A stretch of 64,000 nucleotides of DNA from DATAPE01 sp034667545. Lineage in GTDB: Bacteria; Actinomycetota; CADDZG01; WHSQ01. The DNA is taken from contig JAXDJR010000015.1 of the NCBI GenBank assembly GCA_034667545.1, positions 10,386 to 74,385 of the forward strand. Direction: 5' to 3'. The notes below the pieces were generated by a model, which worked only from the letters and a program-made list of their open reading frames with translations, had not been told where the DNA came from and did no database searches. Shown here one piece after another: positions 60,244 through 64,000 of the stretch. A program made the translations under genes and the position numbers. Each line of letters opens with the position of its first letter. The stretch's first letter is position 1.

Positions 60244-60843
60244 ATGGAACGCAGGTTCTCAGCCGCTTTGCTCATCGCAATCATGCTTCTGGGTTCCGCT
60301 GGATGTGGCATCGCAAGTCCTAAGGGAGGGGTAACCGGGGACGCAGCGTGCGCCATGATCGTTCATTACCACCACCGGAGCTACCTAGGCACGACGGTTC
60401 ATGTTGTTCCGCCGCAAGGAGACCGAGCGGGGCTCGGGGTGGTGCCAGGCTGCAACGATACTGGCCAGCAGCACCCTGCTGACGAGAAGATCCCAGTAGC
60501 TCGGTTGCGCGGCGTCTTACCCAACGTTGCATTGCTCATGCCGGGACAGAACGACGTTGTCCTCGTCCGCAGAGGCATCCATCGGCTTCCGCCGGAGATC
60601 CGCGCTCTCTTACATGCGCCCATCTGCGACAAGCAGGATGTGCCGATCCAGCTTTCTGGATCGTGGCTGGGGATACTCGGATCAGACGGCAAGACAGAAG
60701 TCGATCTCGTTCCTCCTTACGACGTCGATCTCCTCGTACAAGACGCCTCCACGCGTGACTACAACAATGCCTTCCTCACCGTGCGTGTGCCCGCAAACCT
60801 GGGCCACCCGATAACCAAGGACGACGTGCGATCATCACTTTGA
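60244..60843 (+). CDS. Putative small lipoprotein, DUF6281-like
   Basis: 199 residues. The signal MERRFSAALLIAIMLLGSAG ends at a lipobox Cys (LLGSAGC, Cys21). The mature part starts with ACAMIVHYHHRSYLGTTVHV and VVPGCNDTG, a pattern resembling small actinobacterial lipoproteins of the DUF6281 kind, followed by VPIQLSGSWLGILGSDG. Two further cysteines (ACAM, GCND) might form a disulfide. ATG start. It is isolated between the coiled-coil gene and the NYN gene; function unknown. Confidence 0.73.
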   Translation: MERRFSAALLIAIMLLGSAGCGIASPKGGVTGDAACAMIVHYHHRSYLGTTVHVVPPQGDRAGLGVVPGCNDTGQQHPADEKIPVARLRGVLPNVALLMPGQNDVVLVRRGIHRLPPEIRALLHAPICDKQDVPIQLSGSWLGILGSDGKTEVDLVPPYDVDLLVQDASTRDYNNAFLTVRVPANLGHPITKDDVRSSL

Positions 60844-60845
60844 AA

Positions 60846-60874
60846 AGCGGGCACGATCGAGATCACGGCCCGCT
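60846..60874. terminator. Inverted repeat just after the small lipoprotein gene
   Basis: AGCGGGC (60846-60852) and GCCCGCT (60868-60874) form a perfect 7-bp stem with a 15-base loop, two bases after the stop codon. No T run follows. The rest of the 232-base gap to the next gene shows nothing recognisable. Confidence 0.4.
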
Positions 60875-61075
60875 GCCAAGGACATCGATTTCTTGCTAAA
60901 CACCTAAGGACGCAGGCCAACGGCTGAGGGTTGTGCCTTCACCGCGCAAGCGCTGCGGATAGGCAGCCTTCTTTGGCAGAACCGATTGTGCGACGACGAG
61001 TTTGATGCCGAGTTGGTGAATGCTCCTGGGTCGTGAGTCGGAATCGACAGCGGGCGAGCGACCTATACCGGTCGT

Positions 61076-61441
61076 TCACGTATCGAGCAGATCGAGCAGC
61101 CATCCGGGTCTAGCCACGTCTGCTCCCAGGGCCTCGGCGCGCTGGCATAGCACGCGATCTGCTGACACCAGTGTCACCTTGCCAGTCGCATCGGCGGTGA
61201 CCGCCAGCAGCGCGTCGTCACCGCTACTGGACGCATGAAGAACAGTTACGCCGTCGGACACGCCTGGCTCGACGCCAGCGCGAGCCTTCCCTTCGAGAAC
61301 CACGACAACGGGTTGAGCCAGTCTCCCCGCCCCCGCCGAAGCGCGAACTTGCTCCACGAACGCTCGGGCGGCTCCTGGTCGATCCCGCCACCAGCCGTCG
61401 GGACGTGACCCGATCACATTTGCCGCATCGATGAGAAGCAC
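61076..61441 (-). CDS. NYN/PIN-like domain protein
   Basis: 121 residues. LLIDAANVIGSRPDGWWRDR at the N-terminus is the hallmark of actinobacterial NYN-domain proteins, with the first acidic metal ligand in LIDAANVIG; further acidic residues lie in SSSGDDALLAV and LVSADRVLCQR. The fold is related to PIN nucleases, so RNA cleavage is possible. GTG start after a GGAG ribosome site. It is close to the DinB gene (90 bases) on the same strand. Substrate unknown. Confidence 0.83.
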   Translation of the reverse strand: MLLIDAANVIGSRPDGWWRDRPGAARAFVEQVRASAGAGRLAQPVVVVLEGKARAGVEPGVSDGVTVLHASSSGDDALLAVTADATGKVTLVSADRVLCQRAEALGADVARPGWLLDLLDT

Positions 61442-61531
61442 TGCTCCAGTCTTACGCAGCGAGTACAGGCACCGGACGTCCCAGCTCGCTGCGGTTTTCC
61501 CTACGCCCGGTTAGCCATTTGGCTGGGTGGG

Positions 61532-62101
61532 TTACTGGCCCATGCGTCCGTCGATCCGCTCGCGCAACAGGTCCGCGTGACCCATGTGGCGGGCGTACTC
61601 ATGGATCATTCCGACCAGCACCTCGCGCAGCGATATCGGCCCTCCACCGCTGCCATGCTGATTCAAGGGATCGTCACCGGTGATGTCGAGACTGGGAGCC
61701 TCGGCCACGAACCGCGTCGCGAAGTCCACCTCCGCACGCCATGCGTCCCACGCCTCCCCAACCACGTGGGGGTCGGGAACAGCACCATCGAAATCACCGT
61801 CACGGTCGATGTCGGAGCAGAACAGCCGGGGCACATCCTGTCCCGCCATCGTCTTCCGGAACGTCCCACGCTCTACTTCGGCCAGGTGTCGCACCAGCCC
61901 CAGGAGCGACATCGTCGACGGTTCGATCGAACGCCGCGCCATGGCCTCCGCGTCAAGCCCTGCGCATTTCATCTCCAATGTGAGGCGACAACAGCGCAGG
62001 GCTTCGACCAGCGTGGTGCGCTCGTCGCCCAACGTTGGACCGGTCTCGCGCGGGTCGTCTTTGAGATCGATGAACATGTCGGCTCGTCGGGTGGTGGCCA
62101 T
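61532..62101 (-). CDS. DinB-family (DUF664) metal-dependent protein
   Basis: 189 residues. The four-helix layout and motifs TLVEALRCCRLTLEMKCAGL, MSLLGLVRHLAEVERGTFRK and LVGMIHEYARHMGHADLLRE match the DUF664 branch of DinB-like proteins; His residues in RHLAEVE and IHEYARHMGHAD should bind one metal. Members are often thiol-dependent S-transferases linked to mycothiol or bacillithiol. ATG start. It is immediately downstream of the tRNA region. Exact reaction unknown. Confidence 0.9.
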   Translation of the reverse strand: MATTRRADMFIDLKDDPRETGPTLGDERTTLVEALRCCRLTLEMKCAGLDAEAMARRSIEPSTMSLLGLVRHLAEVERGTFRKTMAGQDVPRLFCSDIDRDGDFDGAVPDPHVVGEAWDAWRAEVDFATRFVAEAPSLDITGDDPLNQHGSGGGPISLREVLVGMIHEYARHMGHADLLRERIDGRMGQ

Positions 62102-62130
62102 GACGGAAATTTAGCTTGTACGCGAGGGCT

Positions 62131-62190
62131 GACCGGGATCGAACCGGTTGCCTCCCGCCGATGGGATCGGTCGGCGCTCCAAGCGCCGTC
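62131..62190 (-). pseudogene. tRNA-like remnant next to tRNA-Ala
   Basis: On the minus strand a T-arm-like hairpin (ACCGG, loop TTCGATC, CCGGT) and the preceding AGGCA variable region are identical to those in the neighbouring tRNA-Ala, forming a 25-bp direct repeat (62131-62155 versus 62200-62224). Upstream sequence can form only part of an anticodon arm and the 5' acceptor stem is lacking, so it is best read as a degenerate tRNA duplicate. Confidence 0.65.
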
Positions 62191-62192
62191 TG

Positions 62193-62265
62193 TGGACCCG
62201 ACCGGGATCGAACCGGTTGCCTCCGCCATGCCATGGCGGCGCTCTACCAAGTGAGCTACGGGCCC
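62193..62265 (-). tRNA. tRNA-Ala (anticodon GGC)
   Basis: A 73-base cloverleaf on the minus strand. The acceptor GGGCCCG pairs with CGGGTCC (one G-T wobble), discriminator A. The D arm is GCTC-ACTTGGTA-GAGC, and the anticodon arm CCGCC-ATGGCAT-GGCGG has anticodon GGC. The variable AGGCA is followed by T arm ACCGG-TTCGATC-CCGGT. CCA is not encoded. It reads GCC (and possibly GCU) alanine codons. Confidence 0.95.
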
Positions 62266-62369
62266 CCGAGAACGGGCACCGACACTAGCAGGGCCCAGCT
62301 TTCATAGGACTTTCTCCGGACGCTTGAATCGGATCCTCTCGTGTCGATCCTTGGTTCACGTCATCGCTT

Positions 62370-62939
62370 CTAGGCGCCCCCTGTCGCCCCGTTCGTGCCT
62401 TCCTTTCCCTTACGGCGGCGGCGCCGGCCACGCCGCCGCTTGGGCGCGGCCTCCCGTTCGCCCGATGCGCCAACCACCCGTGGTGCGGCCGGAGCTCGCT
62501 CCCGCTTGGGGGCCGTAGACGTCTCACTCGTTGGCTGCGTCTGGCCACCGGGTTCCGGAGACGCCACGACGGGCCGTTCGCCACGGGTATCTCTCTCATC
62601 CGCAACCTTGATGGTGATGCGGTACTCCTGCGGGTATTGGGGCACGCCCCACTCCGATTGAAGATCGCCGATAAGGGCTTCGAGCGTCTGGCCATCGGGG
62701 GGCCCAGTGAGGCTCGCCGGTCGTGCTTTCGGCAGAGCCCTTACTAGATCCTCGGACAAGAACGGCGAGCTCGACTGACGACGCGCTCCCCCCCGACCCC
62801 TACGACGGCTGCGCGAACGCGCCTGAGGCGCTTGCTCGCGCCCGGTCTCTGTCTGCGGCTGACCGTCGGCCCGCTTGGCGGGGGCTTCGGCTTGCTCGCC
62901 TCTTCCTCTCCTACGTCGCCTCCGCCGTGGCGGGCTCAT
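62370..62939 (-). CDS. Arginine-rich, mostly disordered protein coupled to rsfS
   Basis: 189 residues. Both ends are basic low-complexity tracts (RRRRRRRGRGEQ near residue 4 and KRRRGRRRRRKGKEG near 167-181) around a better ordered core PFLSEDLVRALPKARPASLT and DLQSEWGVPQYPQEYRITIK. No known family. ATG has AGGA six bases upstream and lies inside the rsfS gene, overlapping by 29 bases, so the pair is co-translated. The basic tracts suggest RNA or ribosome binding, which is only inference. Coding status is supported by the ribosome site, the coupling and the ordered core. Confidence 0.62.
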   Translation of the reverse strand: MSPPRRRRRRRGRGEQAEAPAKRADGQPQTETGREQAPQARSRSRRRGRGGARRQSSSPFLSEDLVRALPKARPASLTGPPDGQTLEALIGDLQSEWGVPQYPQEYRITIKVADERDTRGERPVVASPEPGGQTQPTSETSTAPKRERAPAAPRVVGASGEREAAPKRRRGRRRRRKGKEGTNGATGGA

Positions 62940-63303
62940 CTCGTTCCTCCCACGTGTCTTCGAAAGGGACCACAGGTGCGTCCGCCCACAGTCGCTCGAG
63001 GTCGTAGTAGTCGCGCTGCTCTGGCTGGAACACGTGAACCACGAAGTCCACGTAGTCCAATAGGACCCACGTGCCCTCGCGCGCCCCTTCTCTTCTGAAG
63101 GGTTTCACGCCCGAGTCTTCCTGCAGCCGGCGCTCGACTTCCTCCGCGATCGTTCTGACCTGACGCTGGGTCCTGCCGTCGCAGATCACGAAATGGTCGG
63201 TGATCACGAGCTGGCGGGAGACGTCGAGGATGACGATGCGCTCGGCCTTCTTGGAGGATGCCGCGCGAGCAGCTGCAAGAGCTAGATCCAACGCTTCTGT
63301 CAT
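62911..63303 (-). CDS. rsfS: Ribosomal silencing factor RsfS
   Basis: 130 residues from ATG 63303 (a TTG six codons upstream is possible but too close to its AAAGGTG). The family pattern is clear: KKAERIVILDVSRQLVITDH, FVICDGRTQRQVRTIAEEVE, WVLLDYVDFVVHVFQPEQRD and YYDLERLWADAPVV. RsfS binds L14 and blocks subunit joining when nutrients are scarce. It follows nadD with about 100 bases between, the standard order. Confidence 0.95.
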   Translation of the reverse strand: MTEALDLALAAARAASSKKAERIVILDVSRQLVITDHFVICDGRTQRQVRTIAEEVERRLQEDSGVKPFRREGAREGTWVLLDYVDFVVHVFQPEQRDYYDLERLWADAPVVPFEDTWEERDEPATAEAT

Positions 63304-63400
63304 ACGGTGCGGATTCCGCAAACACCTTTCGTCAGCTCGAAAATGTCATATGCACGATACCTTGCCCCACTGCCTGGGAGGGGTACACCCGCGTGCGAAT

Positions 63401-64000
63401 CTAGCGGGGGACCGGGCCGTCCTTGTAAAGGTGATGACGCTTGATATACGCGGCCACCTCAGGGGGGACCAGGCCCTCTATGGACCGGCCGGCCTGCACC
63501 GCCGCCCGTACCTCGGTGGAAGAAACGTTCACGGGCGGCACCTCTATGACCTCAAATGGCAGCTTCTGCTTGCGGGTCTCCAGCATTGCGACGTCGAAGC
63601 CGGGACGTGGTACCGCAATGATCTGCACGTTGTATCGGGCCAACTCGTTTGCCCGATGCCATGTCCCTAAGTTTGAAGCGGCGTCGGCTCCGAGGATCAG
63701 GAACAGTTCGGCCCCCGGGAACTGCTCCAACAGTTCTGCAATCGTGTCGATGGTGTAAGTAGGTCCCGCGCGCTCGATCTCGATTCGGGACACGCGGAAC
63801 CGAGGATCGCGCGCGGCACCGAGGGCTGTCATGGCCAACCGATCTTCTGCGTCGGAGTATCCCGACTTCTGCCACGGTTGCGACGCGGGGACGAAGATGA
63901 CCTGGTCGAGTTGCTTGGCCGAAGCCACTTCGGTCGCGATATGAAAGTGACCGTTGTGGGGCGGATCGAATGTTCCGCCCATCACGCCAATGCGACCCTG
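63401..64000 (-). CDS. nadD: Nicotinate-nucleotide adenylyltransferase, 5' end outside window
   Basis: At least 200 codons. The ATP-binding motif GRIGVMGGTFDPPHNGH runs from the right edge inward; because NadD proteins normally start a few residues before R-I-G-V, the true start is just beyond 64000, and the in-frame ATG at 63985 is internal. Further signatures: LFLILGADAASNLGTWHR and VNVSSTEVRAAVQAG with PPEVAAYIKRHHLY at the C-terminus (the ISSTxIR nucleotidyltransferase motif). It makes deamido-NAD from nicotinate mononucleotide and ATP. It is followed by rsfS. Confidence 0.95.
   Translation of the reverse strand, partial: QGRIGVMGGTFDPPHNGHFHIATEVASAKQLDQVIFVPASQPWQKSGYSDAEDRLAMTALGAARDPRFRVSRIEIERAGPTYTIDTIAELLEQFPGAELFLILGADAASNLGTWHRANELARYNVQIIAVPRPGFDVAMLETRKQKLPFEVIEVPPVNVSSTEVRAAVQAGRSIEGLVPPEVAAYIKRHHLYKDGPVPR

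Noticed and set aside
62131..62224. Possible CRISPR-like direct repeats
   Set aside because: Only two copies exist and both are the T-arm of tRNA-like sequences.

Overview
The window is GC-rich chromosomal DNA with compact, often overlapping genes and frequent GTG/TTG starts. Gene content and order (hrcA-dnaJ with a CIRCE operator, dnaG-rpoD, single-chain glycyl-tRNA synthetase, Eis-like acetyltransferase, DUF1416-like protein, TIGR03083-like protein, NYN protein, YtxH-like protein) point to an actinobacterium, probably a deep-branching uncultured lineage. The lineage is an inference from gene families, not from a marker search.

Region A (1-20.6 kb) is a surface-polysaccharide locus. It holds a glycosyltransferase cut by the left edge, a Wzz/BY-kinase fusion, an ATP-grasp enzyme, a putative nucleotidyltransferase-fold protein, three sulfotransferases of different subtypes, a thymidylate-kinase-like P-loop kinase, an APH-like phosphotransferase, a Wzx-type flippase, a Wzy/WaaL-type polymerase or ligase, a large DUF4012 envelope protein, a WecG/TagA transferase and the priming sugar-phosphate transferase. 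The last two follow, translationally coupled, a LuxR-type response regulator; a soluble PAS histidine kinase and a single-domain receiver protein lie next to it. Together they suggest a regulated Wzx/Wzy-type pathway making a sulfated, perhaps phosphorylated, exopolysaccharide. A tRNA-Asn gene closes the region.

Region B (20.6-51.2 kb) is housekeeping, almost all on the minus strand: comEA, comEC, two small unknowns, holA, (rpsT divergent), lepA, hemW, an HD-GYP protein, a zinc-ribbon protein, hrcA, dnaJ, rsmE, mtaB, a HIT protein, phoH, ybeY, corC-like, era, an ABC exporter pair, a cold-shock-like protein, recO and uppS; then glyS, a DUF1416-like protein, ppdK, dgt, dnaG and rpoD. Many junctions overlap by 1-4 bases, so long polycistronic transcripts are likely. 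CIRCE marks the hrcA promoter.

Region C (51.3-64 kb) mixes an Eis-like acetyltransferase, leuS, two lipoproteins flanking a nitrilase area, a peptidoglycan-amidase-fold protein, small coiled-coil and lipoprotein genes, NYN and DinB proteins, tRNA-Ala beside a tRNA-like remnant, an arginine-rich protein, rsfS and the start-less end of nadD. No CRISPR array, insertion sequence, prophage or rRNA gene was seen. No stretch longer than 300 bases lacks an assigned gene. The most unusual material is the triple-sulfotransferase polysaccharide locus with its kinase/nucleotidyltransferase trio; the rest is largely conventional.
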